Position numbers and translations under genes: made by a program. 64,000 nucleotides of DNA, taken from the NCBI RefSeq assembly GCF_003056055.1, contig NZ_PYFP01000001.1, positions 1,736,001 through 1,800,000 on the forward strand, given 5' to 3'. Origin of the DNA: Glaciimonas sp. PCH181. GTDB taxonomy: Bacteria; Pseudomonadota; Gammaproteobacteria; Burkholderiales; Burkholderiaceae_D. Below the pieces are notes generated by a model. That model was not told the DNA's origin. It ran no database searches and saw only the letters and a list, made by a program, of their open reading frames with translations. The first letter of the stretch is position 1, and every line of letters starts with the position of its first letter. Of this stretch, positions 56,723 to 64,000 are shown one piece after another.

Positions 56723-57503
56723 GGTGACTCTCCCTTTTTTTGACGAGACAAGTAATAGCCTGATTGGGAGCTTTTCAGCAAAGAACATGCCAGCTGGAAA
56801 CCTTCATACAAAAACAATTAATCACGTTTGGAAAGGATCATAAAATATCTAAACCTCATTTAATATCAAGGACTTATAAAAAAAATGAGAATTAACAATG
56901 GTTCACAATTGGCGATCAAATCAATCGATGCGACGTTACATGTAACGTAACGCAGGGAACATCACATCCCATCGGTCGCGCCTTAGCCATCATTTGCTGC
57001 GGCCCAGATACCTGAAGAAGGAAGACAAGAAAATTGTCCTCACCCTATCGATCGTGCCAGAAGGCAGCGCCATCAAATGAACATGAATATCCAGCAGCTT
57101 GGGCAAGGCAAAATTTGAACGAATGATTTTGGACCCGAATCAAATGCGCAATTTGGCATAAAGCGTGCGCAGGATTTTTATTAAAAAAGGGTCAGGAGGG
57201 AAAGTAAAAACGACAGACCGCTGAGGAGTCAGTATTCAAGTTGCGCTAACGGTAAGCGCCTTCGATGAGGCAGAAATGACGCTATGCATGTATCGATACC
57301 GAATCAATGACCTGAACATTAGGTAATCGTAGTCGGCCTGAGACATACACAGCAATCTGACGGCAAGCGCTGGTTCGGTTGTCGTTCACGCGACAACCGA
57401 CCATACCAACCGGTCTTCTACAGGCGGCAATCAGATAATAGCAACAAGGACGTCAGGTAAATTACGTAGCTGCTTTACGTGAGAAATGAACAGTCATGCA
57501 GCA
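56723..57503. other. 781-base gap between the repeat lipoprotein and the porin gene
   Basis: No credible gene. Contains the 16-bp palindrome (56933-56948) and a perfect 10-bp stem with 6-base loop (57375-57400, TCGGTTGTCG/CGACAACCGA) lacking a T-run. Stop codons are frequent in all frames and no recognisable RNA was identified. It carries the promoter of the lipoprotein operon and the trailer of the porin gene. Confidence 0.6.
56933..56948. promoter_or_regulatory. Perfect 16-bp palindrome upstream of the repeat lipoprotein
   Basis: ACGTTACATGTAACGT, a perfect dyad 211 bases upstream of the lipoprotein start codon. Candidate operator for a dimeric regulator; position relative to a promoter unknown. 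Confidence 0.4.
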
Positions 57504-58394
57504 TCAAAACGTCTTGGTTACAGACACCAAAAACGTACTAGCCAACGGATTAGACACATCCGCCACACCTGCTGAATTTAACGCGCCGGTCGTGTAATGC
57601 GCATAGATGCCATTTTTAGCCCAGCCTTTGGTGTAAGCGCCGGTCAACGTCCAGCCACCGTCCAGCACTTTTGACAACGCAATCCGCGTGTCCTGAAAGT
57701 TATACGCAGAGAAGTTTTGCACCCGTTCAGCACCGTAATGCACCAGCAGATTAATGCCATTACTCAGATCAAAATTGCCGTTGATATCGAGATAGCCCGA
57801 GCCACGGCTATTCTTGTTATTGCCCACGCCCAGCGTGTTGCTGTTATAGCCAAAATACGTCGGTGTATAGGTCAGCCAATATTTAACATTCAACCATTTA
57901 TAGGTGGCCGAGGCGACCGCTTCGCCATAGTTGTATTTGGTTTTGGCGAACGACATTTCTGCGCCAGGATAGACGTAATAATAAATTAAACCGCTGTAAG
58001 CAATGTCACCGACTGTGCCGGAATAACCGCCATATAAATCCCATTCGACCGTGCCGTTTTCGATGAAATGATCGCTAACACTAGACATCCAGGTGCCCGC
58101 CGACCAACCGCTAGGATGGGTGTAATCCACACCACCCTGAATCGCAGGTTTTCCCCAGGTCTGACGAAAGCCGCGCGATACATATTGCGAGGTCAGCGTG
58201 AGATTGGCGCTCCACGGAGACACCGGCGCTGCTGCCGGTGCCGCTGCATCAGCCGCTGGCGCTAACGTGGCTGCAGCTGGCGCGCTGGGCGCTGTATTGG
58301 TGACAGTCTGGGCAGATGCGGTGATCTGATAACCACAAACAAGTGTGGCGGCTACATGGCAAAAAACGGCTGAATTTTTTGATCTTTTTAACAC
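57504..58394 (-). CDS. TorF-like outer-membrane porin (TIGR02001 type)
   Basis: 296 residues: signal peptide, Ala/Pro linker, then a beta-barrel beginning WSANLTLTSQYVSRGFRQTWGKPAIQGGVDY, the usual TorF/porin entry, and ending in ...FLVSVTKTF with a C-terminal Phe, the barrel-assembly signal. GTG start at 58392-58394 with GAGGAG eight bases upstream. Substrate unknown. A hairpin without a T-run lies about 104 bases downstream. Confidence 0.85.
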   Translation of the reverse strand: MLKRSKNSAVFCHVAATLVCGYQITASAQTVTNTAPSAPAAATLAPAADAAAPAAAPVSPWSANLTLTSQYVSRGFRQTWGKPAIQGGVDYTHPSGWSAGTWMSSVSDHFIENGTVEWDLYGGYSGTVGDIAYSGLIYYYVYPGAEMSFAKTKYNYGEAVASATYKWLNVKYWLTYTPTYFGYNSNTLGVGNNKNSRGSGYLDINGNFDLSNGINLLVHYGAERVQNFSAYNFQDTRIALSKVLDGGWTLTGAYTKGWAKNGIYAHYTTGALNSAGVADVSNPLASTFLVSVTKTF

Positions 58395-58616
58395 AATTAA
58401 GTCTCCTCTAAACTAACCCGATAACACCTTGAAAAAAACTCCGAAAGCAGAAACGCCCGAGGTTGCGCAGCACCCCATTGCGCGTTCTCAACGGGAATCT
58501 TTATGGCTAATGCGATGAAAAGTGACAAAACCGTCAAATGGACTAAGCCAACATCGGCTAACAAACACCGTCATCCACATGGCGTTTTTTAGCGATGCTG
58601 GCCTGGGACTTTTGCT

Positions 58617-58653
58617 TAAAACAAAACCGCACATGGGCTAAAGCGGTGTGCGG
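58617..58653 (-). terminator. Rho-independent terminator after the GcvT-like gene
   Basis: On the minus strand CCGCACA pairs with TGTGCGG (58627-58633 and 58647-58653) across a 13-base loop, followed by TTTTGTTTTA. It lies 14 bases after the GcvT-like stop. Confidence 0.85.
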
Positions 58654-58666
58654 AAATTTCAGGAAA

Positions 58667-59800
58667 TCAGCCTTTTGCTGTGCGCTTGGTTTTTTCCGGA
58701 TCGTCGAACGGCTGGGTGTGCGCAATGGCTTGCAAAGTGCCTGCTTTTCCACGCACGTCGACCTTTTTGCCGTGCACCGCATACGGTGCGTCGAATCGCG
58801 CAATCGCCATCGACCGTTTAGTCAGCCGCGAATACATACCGCAAGTAATCACGCCGACTTGTTTGCCATCTGCCCACAACGTATCGCCAGCTTCGGTCGC
58901 TTTCTCGCTATCAACCAACACGCCGAAGATTTTGATCCGTTCTTTGCCTTTTAAACGGAAGTGTTCAGGTGCGCCACGGAACTCGGTTTTATTTGGCGAG
59001 ACCGTGAAATCAAGACCTAACTCCCACAATGAATCGCCCGCCGGTTCGTCTTTGAACGGATACATCTCGGAATTATCGTAAGGATAGAAGACCAACGAAC
59101 TTTCGACCCGCACCCAATCAAGCGCGGTAAATGCGCAAGGACGCACACCCATCGCAGCGCCTTTTTCCACGATACTGTCCCAGATATGCGGGGTATCGGC
59201 GGCTTTACAGAAAATCTCGTAGCCACGTTCGCCGGTATAACCGGTACGTGAAATCGTCACCGGATGGCCAAACAAACTGGTATGCATGTGATGGAAATAA
59301 TTCAACTGCCGAATCCCCTGCACGTGCTCGGCCAGAAATTCCACTGCCGCTGGTCCTTGCAACGACAAATCGTGCAAATCGTCATCGAACAATAGCGCAG
59401 CATTGCGCCCAACTGCGGCGCTCGCCAGTGCTTCGCCGCCACGGCCTGCGCCATGCACGACCATGAACGCGTTAGGCCCATTTCTAAAAATCACGCAGTC
59501 ATCGATAAAGTGGCCTTTATCATTCAGCATTGACGCATACACGGACTTGCCCGCATACAGTTTTGAGACATCGCGGGTGGTAGCGAAATCGATCACGCTT
59601 TCCGCATGCGGTCCGACGACATGCACCTTCTTCAGTCCGGAGACGTCCATCAGACCCGCTTTGGTACGGATCGCTTCATGATCGTCGGCCAGACTTTGGT
59701 TATAGGTCCAGGCGGCACCTATACCATTCCAGTCCTCGAGGTTTGAGCCCAGTGCAATATGCCGTTCCGCCAGCACTGAACGTCTCCATGAATTTGCCAT
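58667..59800 (-). CDS. GcvT-like aminomethyltransferase, probable tetrahydrofolate-dependent demethylase
   Basis: 377-residue homologue of the glycine-cleavage T protein: folate-binding DVSGLKKVHVVGPHAESVIDFATT region, TGYTGERGYEIF and the C-terminal GCV_T_C domain. It is not next to gcvH or gcvP. DmdA, LigM and sarcosine/dimethylglycine enzymes belong to the same superfamily and transfer a methyl group from different substrates to tetrahydrofolate. ATG 59798-59800 has AAGGAG eight bases upstream. Divergent from the permease gene across a 515-base gap. Substrate unknown. Confidence 0.78.
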   Translation of the reverse strand: MANSWRRSVLAERHIALGSNLEDWNGIGAAWTYNQSLADDHEAIRTKAGLMDVSGLKKVHVVGPHAESVIDFATTRDVSKLYAGKSVYASMLNDKGHFIDDCVIFRNGPNAFMVVHGAGRGGEALASAAVGRNAALLFDDDLHDLSLQGPAAVEFLAEHVQGIRQLNYFHHMHTSLFGHPVTISRTGYTGERGYEIFCKAADTPHIWDSIVEKGAAMGVRPCAFTALDWVRVESSLVFYPYDNSEMYPFKDEPAGDSLWELGLDFTVSPNKTEFRGAPEHFRLKGKERIKIFGVLVDSEKATEAGDTLWADGKQVGVITCGMYSRLTKRSMAIARFDAPYAVHGKKVDVRGKAGTLQAIAHTQPFDDPEKTKRTAKG

Positions 59801-60315
59801 TGATCCCACTCCTTAGATTGAACACGTTAATAATAAAAATTACTAAAATCATGGCCACCAATGCACAGCCCGGCAGCCTTTCTTGCAACTATTATCGATA
59901 AATTCCGCATTTCTTTGCCTGAGCGCGCCGTCTGGATTTACACTCCATACCAACGCCAACACGCTCTTTATCTCTTGCTTCAGCCTCTTTCAGACAGGTA
60001 AATGCTGATTCTATGATTATCAAAATTTGGCCAGCATTCAACACCTCTTTAGGAGTAATCCATATAGCGAATTGTTTGTTGGGGCTAACGCTATTCAAAA
60101 TGGGTTCAATGCTTACTGATACGTGTTAATCCGTAACAAGACGTTCAAAGACGTGTACCGCAGCCGCCATTTTTATGCCTCCAGAGATTGTTATCTGGCA
60201 TGGTGAAATGGCTACATAGCGGAAAGAAACGGACATGGCGTCCTCACATTTTTTGCATTTTGCAAAAGTGGTGATGGGACGGCATCAGATTATTTGCAAA
60301 AGCAGGAGACTGAAA
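59801..60315. other. Divergent promoter region of the GcvT-like and permease genes
   Basis: About 515 bases. Contains AAGACGT twice (60138-60144 and 60148-60154), a 10-base-spaced direct repeat that could be two half-sites of an activator. A 68-codon frame at 59892-60098 (minus) starts with TTG, has no good ribosome-binding site and was not called. Nothing resembling a glycine riboswitch was found. Confidence 0.5.
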
Positions 60316-62013
60316 TTGAGAGCAAATACAGGTCGAAGCGCCGCCATTCCTGCTGATTTTTCCGACAATTTCATTGAACAAAATGCGACCTTGCATCGGC
60401 AGATCGATTGGAAAGGCGCGTTTTGGGTTGCCAGCGGCGTTCCGGCGCTGGTCTTATTTTCAATTGGGGCGATTGCGGCGACCGTTGGCAAACCGTCCTG
60501 GCTGGTGTGGATGCTATCAATCAGCTTTGGTTTTATTCAGGCTTTCACCTATGCGGAAATTGCAGGATTGTTTCCGCATAAATCGGGTGGCGCATCCATT
60601 TATGGCGCGATTGCGTGGGTCCGATATAGTAAGTTTATTGCGCCGATTTCGGTCTGGTGCAACTGGTTTGCGTGGTCGCCGGTGCTGGCGATTGGGTCTG
60701 GGCTGGCGGCTGGTTACATCCTCAATGCGCTGTTCGGGCCTGACGCGGCGATCAATCTGTGGCAACTGACGTTGCTGGACTTGAGCTTTATCAAAACGGG
60801 TCTGGAATTGCGTATTAATGCGACATTCATCCTTGGTGCGGTGATTTTGCTGACGGCGTTTGGGATTCAGCATGGCGGGATTATGCGTTCGGCTAAGGCG
60901 ACGATGATTCTGGGCGTGACAGCATTGATTCCGTTGATGTTGATTGGGCTGGTGCCGATCTTGACGGGGGACATTCCGCACGCGAATTTTTTTCCATTTG
61001 CACCGCTGGCGCACGATGCCGCTGGCAAAGTGGTTGATGGCGTGTGGGGAATTGAGGGTTGGAAGTTGATGGCTGGGGGCTTGTTTATTGCTGGCTGGTC
61101 GACTTACGGATTTGAGACAGCGGTGTGTTATACCCGCGAATTTAAGAATCCTAAGACGGATACGTTTAAGGCTATTTTTTATTCCGGATTGTTGTGTATT
61201 GCGGTGTTTACGTTAGTGCCGTTTGCGTTTCAGGGGCATCTTGGATTGGGGCAGTTGATCACTCCAGCGGGGGTTGATGCTGCGGGGTTGGCGACACCGG
61301 CTATTTACGATGGGATGCTGGCACCGGATATTTACAGTGGGATGGGAGTCGGGGCGGCTTTGTCGGAGATGTTGGGCGGCAGTAAGTTGATTACGGTTGT
61401 GTTGGTGATTATGTTGGTGCTGGCGTTGATGTTGGCGATCATGACGTCGATGGCGGGATCTTCACGGACGATTTATCAGGCGTCTGTAGATGGATGGTTG
61501 CCGAGGTATTTGTCGCACGTTAATGAGAACGGTGCCCCGACCAGCGCGATGTGGACGGACCTTTGTTTTAACCTGATTTTGTTGTTGATGTCGGATTATG
61601 TTTTTATTCTTGCCGCATCGAACGTTGGCTACATTATTTTTAATTTTTTGAATTTGAATGCGGGATGGATTCATCGGATTGATCGGCCGAAGTGGGATCG
61701 GCCTTATAAGGCGCCGACCATTCTGCTGTTGATGGGGGCTTTGTTGGGTTTTGTTAATTTGGCGATGATGGGGATGGGGGCGGATATTTGGGGTGAAGGT
61801 ACGTTGAAGACTGGTTTGTTATTCGCTACGTTGATTATTCCGGTGTTTATGTTTCGACATTTTGTGCAGGATAAAGGGGTCTTTCCGCAGGCTATGTTGG
61901 AGGATATGGATCTGGGAGTGGATGGCAAGGGTCGATCCAGCAACGCTGGGATACTTCCTTACGTTGCACTAGCTGCTGGGGTGGCAATTGTTTATTTCTT
62001 TCATGGTTTGTGA
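60316..62013 (+). CDS. APC-superfamily amino acid/amine permease
   Basis: 565 residues with about twelve membrane helices; APC pattern includes GFIQAFTYAEIAGLFPHKSGG, AGWSTYGFETAVCYTREFKNPKTDTFKAI and a long C-terminal domain. I chose TTG 60316-60318 because AGGAG lies seven bases upstream. A frame opening at ATG 60235 adds 27 residues rich in His, Lys and Arg that do not look like a signal. Leu codons in the second half are mostly TTG, unlike the neighbours. Divergent from the GcvT-like gene; likely imports its methylated substrate. Confidence 0.85.
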   Translation: MRANTGRSAAIPADFSDNFIEQNATLHRQIDWKGAFWVASGVPALVLFSIGAIAATVGKPSWLVWMLSISFGFIQAFTYAEIAGLFPHKSGGASIYGAIAWVRYSKFIAPISVWCNWFAWSPVLAIGSGLAAGYILNALFGPDAAINLWQLTLLDLSFIKTGLELRINATFILGAVILLTAFGIQHGGIMRSAKATMILGVTALIPLMLIGLVPILTGDIPHANFFPFAPLAHDAAGKVVDGVWGIEGWKLMAGGLFIAGWSTYGFETAVCYTREFKNPKTDTFKAIFYSGLLCIAVFTLVPFAFQGHLGLGQLITPAGVDAAGLATPAIYDGMLAPDIYSGMGVGAALSEMLGGSKLITVVLVIMLVLALMLAIMTSMAGSSRTIYQASVDGWLPRYLSHVNENGAPTSAMWTDLCFNLILLLMSDYVFILAASNVGYIIFNFLNLNAGWIHRIDRPKWDRPYKAPTILLLMGALLGFVNLAMMGMGADIWGEGTLKTGLLFATLIIPVFMFRHFVQDKGVFPQAMLEDMDLGVDGKGRSSNAGILPYVALAAGVAIVYFFHGL

Positions 62014-62111
62014 GTTTGGCGGGGATGATTTTTAGTTAGTCGGCAATTCAAACGGTATGTTCTCGGTGGATAGTTCACCGGGGTTAAGGTGGCAACGTTC
62101 CTCACAAAGGA

Positions 62112-62369
62112 ATGCGGTTTGACAGCCGGCTTGAAACAATGTGCAGACGCTTAACAAAACCATTAGAGAAACCCGTCTGTAAGGCACTCCACCATCTAGC
62201 CCTAGCCTCCGCCCGCCTACTAGACGAATACGCCGTTCAAGAATACGAATGGATTACCACCAACAGCCGCGCGTTGGGGCGAGCTCGTCGAACCGACCTA
62301 AAAGAAGCCGCCGAATCCTACGCCAACCAAACACCCTCTAAAAGTCCCCCGTCACCATCAAAGGGATAA
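62112..62369 (+). CDS. Hypothetical small protein
   Basis: Possible 85-residue basic protein (start 62112; ATG at residue 10 also possible) overlapping the FolB-like gene end by 12 bases, tail to tail. The sequence has a helical, soluble look (LHHLALASARLLDEYAVQEYEW) but no ribosome-binding site was found and no family is recognised. Could be spurious; the 344-base gap between the permease and FolB-like stops holds nothing else. Confidence 0.35.
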   Translation: MRFDSRLETMCRRLTKPLEKPVCKALHHLALASARLLDEYAVQEYEWITTNSRALGRARRTDLKEAAESYANQTPSKSPPSPSKG

Positions 62370-62804
62370 CACCGCATTATTCAAATGTCGTACAACGGAT
62401 GGCGCAACCACACTCTGCCTGAACGCCACCTCAAAATCAGCCCGAGATAACGCCATCCGAATCCCCACCCCATAAGCCTCCGAAATCGCAGTCGGTTTTG
62501 AAATAGCAAGATCAACCCACTCCACCCGCGCATCGAAATTAAAAACAAACGTCATCAATTCCCGCATCTTCGTCTCCAACAACGGCGTATGTGGCTGCTT
62601 CGGCCACTCCTCCGTTATCCATCGACAAATCGGCTGATAATTCAAACAATCCTCAATCGTATCTGGAAATGCAGGCGCTATCGCCCGTAACGAAAGATTG
62701 ATCCTTATCGGCTGAAATTCACGTTCATGATCCCAAATGCCGACACGCAACTGCGTATTAATATCAGCAACCTCAATAGTCCAGGAAATAACGCGTGTGT
62801 CCAT
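62358..62804 (-). CDS. FolB-like dihydroneopterin aldolase-family protein
   Basis: 148 residues with the dihydroneopterin aldolase fold: entry VGIWDHEREFQPIRI, then the residues used by FolB, Glu27, Tyr56 in LNYQPI, Glu77 and Lys103 in ISKPTAI, all present by eye. It may make 6-hydroxymethyl-dihydropterin, or be an epimerase or a diverged paralog. FolB in E. coli is about 120 residues, so there is an N-terminal and C-terminal excess. Position next to purU and a GcvT-like gene suggests a folate role. ATG 62802-62804. Confidence 0.75.
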   Translation of the reverse strand: MDTRVISWTIEVADINTQLRVGIWDHEREFQPIRINLSLRAIAPAFPDTIEDCLNYQPICRWITEEWPKQPHTPLLETKMRELMTFVFNFDARVEWVDLAISKPTAISEAYGVGIRMALSRADFEVAFRQSVVAPSVVRHLNNAVLSL

Positions 62805-63017
62805 GTTGACTCTTCACTGGTTATTGCGCGAAGGAACGACCGCGGCCGCAACCGTTACCTTCAACGCATAGTGCATGATGATCGTTATCGAATCGCCTCT
62901 GCCAGCAATCCAATGCATCCCGACAAAAGCGCAGCCGCCGACATCACGTCGGCGAACATTCTTACTCCAAATAACCCAACGACACGTGCGAATAAAAAAC
63001 CGTATCGCCCAGCTTGC

Positions 63018-63929
63018 CTATTTAAAGACAACCGTCTTTTTACCATGCACCAACACCCGATCTTCCAGGTGATAACGCAGACCTCGGGCTAACACAGCCT
63101 TCTCAATATCTTTACCATAACGTACCAAATCCTCGACCTTGTCGGAATGATCGATGCGGTTGACATCTTGCTCAATGATCTGACCCTGATCCAACTCTTC
63201 GGTAACGTAATGACAGGTTGCACCGATCAATTTGACGCCTTTTTCAAACGCTTGATGATAAGGTTTTGCGCCAATAAAGCTCGGCAAAAAAGAGTGGTGA
63301 ATATTAATGATCTGGCCATGATAGCGGGCGCACAATTCTGGACTTAATACCTGCATGTAGCGCGCCAACACCATCACATCGCCTTGTACTTCATCATACA
63401 AACGCGCAACCTCAGCATAAGCCTCAGTCTTATTCGTAGCCGTTACCGGCACGTGATGAAAAGGAATTCCGTGCCATTCGACCAATCCTCTGAACGTCTC
63501 ATGATTCGAAATTACGCAGGGAATATCAATATCCAATTCCTTCGATTGCCAACGCGCCAACAAATCGTAAAGACAGTGCTCTTGCTTGGAAACCAGCAGG
63601 ACGACGCGCTTCTTTTTAGCCGAATCAGCAATCCGCCAATCCATCCCAAAATCGCGGGCGATGGAAGAAAACCGTGAACGAAATTCGTCGATGCCGTAAG
63701 GAATTGAATCGGCCAGAATTTCCTGCCGCATAAAAAATCGCTTGTTGATTTCATCAGCGTGATGACTTGCTTCGATAATCCAGCCGCCAGTGCTGGCAAC
63801 AAAAGTACTCACTGCCGCCACAATCCCGAGTTGATCCGGGCATGATAACGATAGCGTGTAGCGGCGCGACACTTTTTCGCCGACCTGATTTTTTTCAGAT
63901 GGAATATTCTGCTTTGGATCAACCGCCAT
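63018..63929 (-). CDS. purU: Formyltetrahydrofolate deformylase PurU
   Basis: Hydrolyses 10-formyl-tetrahydrofolate to formate and tetrahydrofolate, balancing the one-carbon pool. Seen: N-terminal ACT domain (about 22-100, YTLSLSCPDQLGIVAAVSTF), formyltransferase domain with NIHHSFLPSF (Asn209, His211) and catalytic Asp247 in ELDQGQIIEQD. 303 residues; GGAGG six bases before ATG 63927-63929. Confidence 0.95.
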   Translation of the reverse strand: MAVDPKQNIPSEKNQVGEKVSRRYTLSLSCPDQLGIVAAVSTFVASTGGWIIEASHHADEINKRFFMRQEILADSIPYGIDEFRSRFSSIARDFGMDWRIADSAKKKRVVLLVSKQEHCLYDLLARWQSKELDIDIPCVISNHETFRGLVEWHGIPFHHVPVTATNKTEAYAEVARLYDEVQGDVMVLARYMQVLSPELCARYHGQIINIHHSFLPSFIGAKPYHQAFEKGVKLIGATCHYVTEELDQGQIIEQDVNRIDHSDKVEDLVRYGKDIEKAVLARGLRYHLEDRVLVHGKKTVVFK

Positions 63930-64000
63930 TGTTTCCTCCGTTCGATTTGAATACGTAACTTATGCTGTTCTTTACGGTGAGGACTTACCTATTCCAACGC

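Noticed and set aside
59892..60098. 68-codon minus-strand frame starting with TTG between the divergent promoter genes
   Set aside because: No ribosome-binding site, alternative start, no family pattern; it lies in a promoter region.

Overview
The window looks like a chromosomal segment of a betaproteobacterium of the order Burkholderiales, most likely family Oxalobacteraceae. The evidence is the conserved order ndk-rlmN-pilF-rodZ-ispG-hisS-yfgM-bamB-der-hfq-hflX-hflK, the surE-pcm-nlpD-rpoS block, a polyhydroxyalkanoate granule phasin and a Burkholderiales-style tad locus. Base composition is near 50% GC by eye, low for the order; Glaciimonas-like is a guess. I saw no tRNA, rRNA, insertion sequence, CRISPR array or prophage. 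Almost all genes are on the minus strand.

Layout. (1) 1-12126: housekeeping block, read right to left, covering nucleotide balance (ndk), 23S rRNA/tRNA methylation (rlmN), type IV pilus pilotin (pilF), cell shape (rodZ), isoprenoids (ispG), HisRS, outer-membrane assembly (yfgM, bamB), ribosome assembly (der), RNA chaperone (hfq), GTPase hflX, and hflK, which is cut by the left edge. (2) 12410-19646: a Bax-inhibitor-like membrane protein, rlmD, rpoS-nlpD-pcm-surE, and a phasin. (3) 19643-37328: an aryl polyene (APE) pigment cluster of 18 genes, nearly all overlapping or a few bases apart. It has chain-length factor, acyltransferase, two ACPs, a membrane protein, an aryl ligase fused to a dehydratase, a glycosyltransferase, a second acyltransferase, an MIO-type ammonia-lyase, thioesterase, LolA-like carrier, MMPL exporter, a halogenase-like flavoprotein, DUF3261 lipoprotein, two ketosynthases, dehydratase, ketoreductase and phosphopantetheinyl transferase. 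(4) 37602-38831: DUF1289 and DUF2968 genes. (5) 38977-53055: a complete tad/Flp pilus locus, from the flp pilin at the right to a sigma-54 activator with a degenerate receiver at the left. (6) 53454-56722: a two-partner-secretion TpsB-like outer-membrane transporter beside a glycine-rich repeat lipoprotein instead of a normal TpsA exoprotein. (7) 57504-63929: a TorF-like porin, then a folate one-carbon group: GcvT-like methyltransferase, amino-acid/amine permease, FolB-like protein and PurU.

How it fits together. Regions 3, 5 and 6 are all cell-surface functions: a membrane-anchored polyene pigment, an adhesive Flp pilus and a probable surface protein with its transporter. Together they suggest an attachment or biofilm lifestyle with oxidative-stress protection. 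The best candidates for undescribed biology are the TpsB/repeat-lipoprotein pair, the APE variant carrying both an ammonia-lyase and a halogenase-like enzyme, three 32-33 bp tandem repeats just upstream of flp, and the GcvT-like/permease/FolB/PurU group, which looks like a tetrahydrofolate-dependent demethylation module for an unknown substrate.
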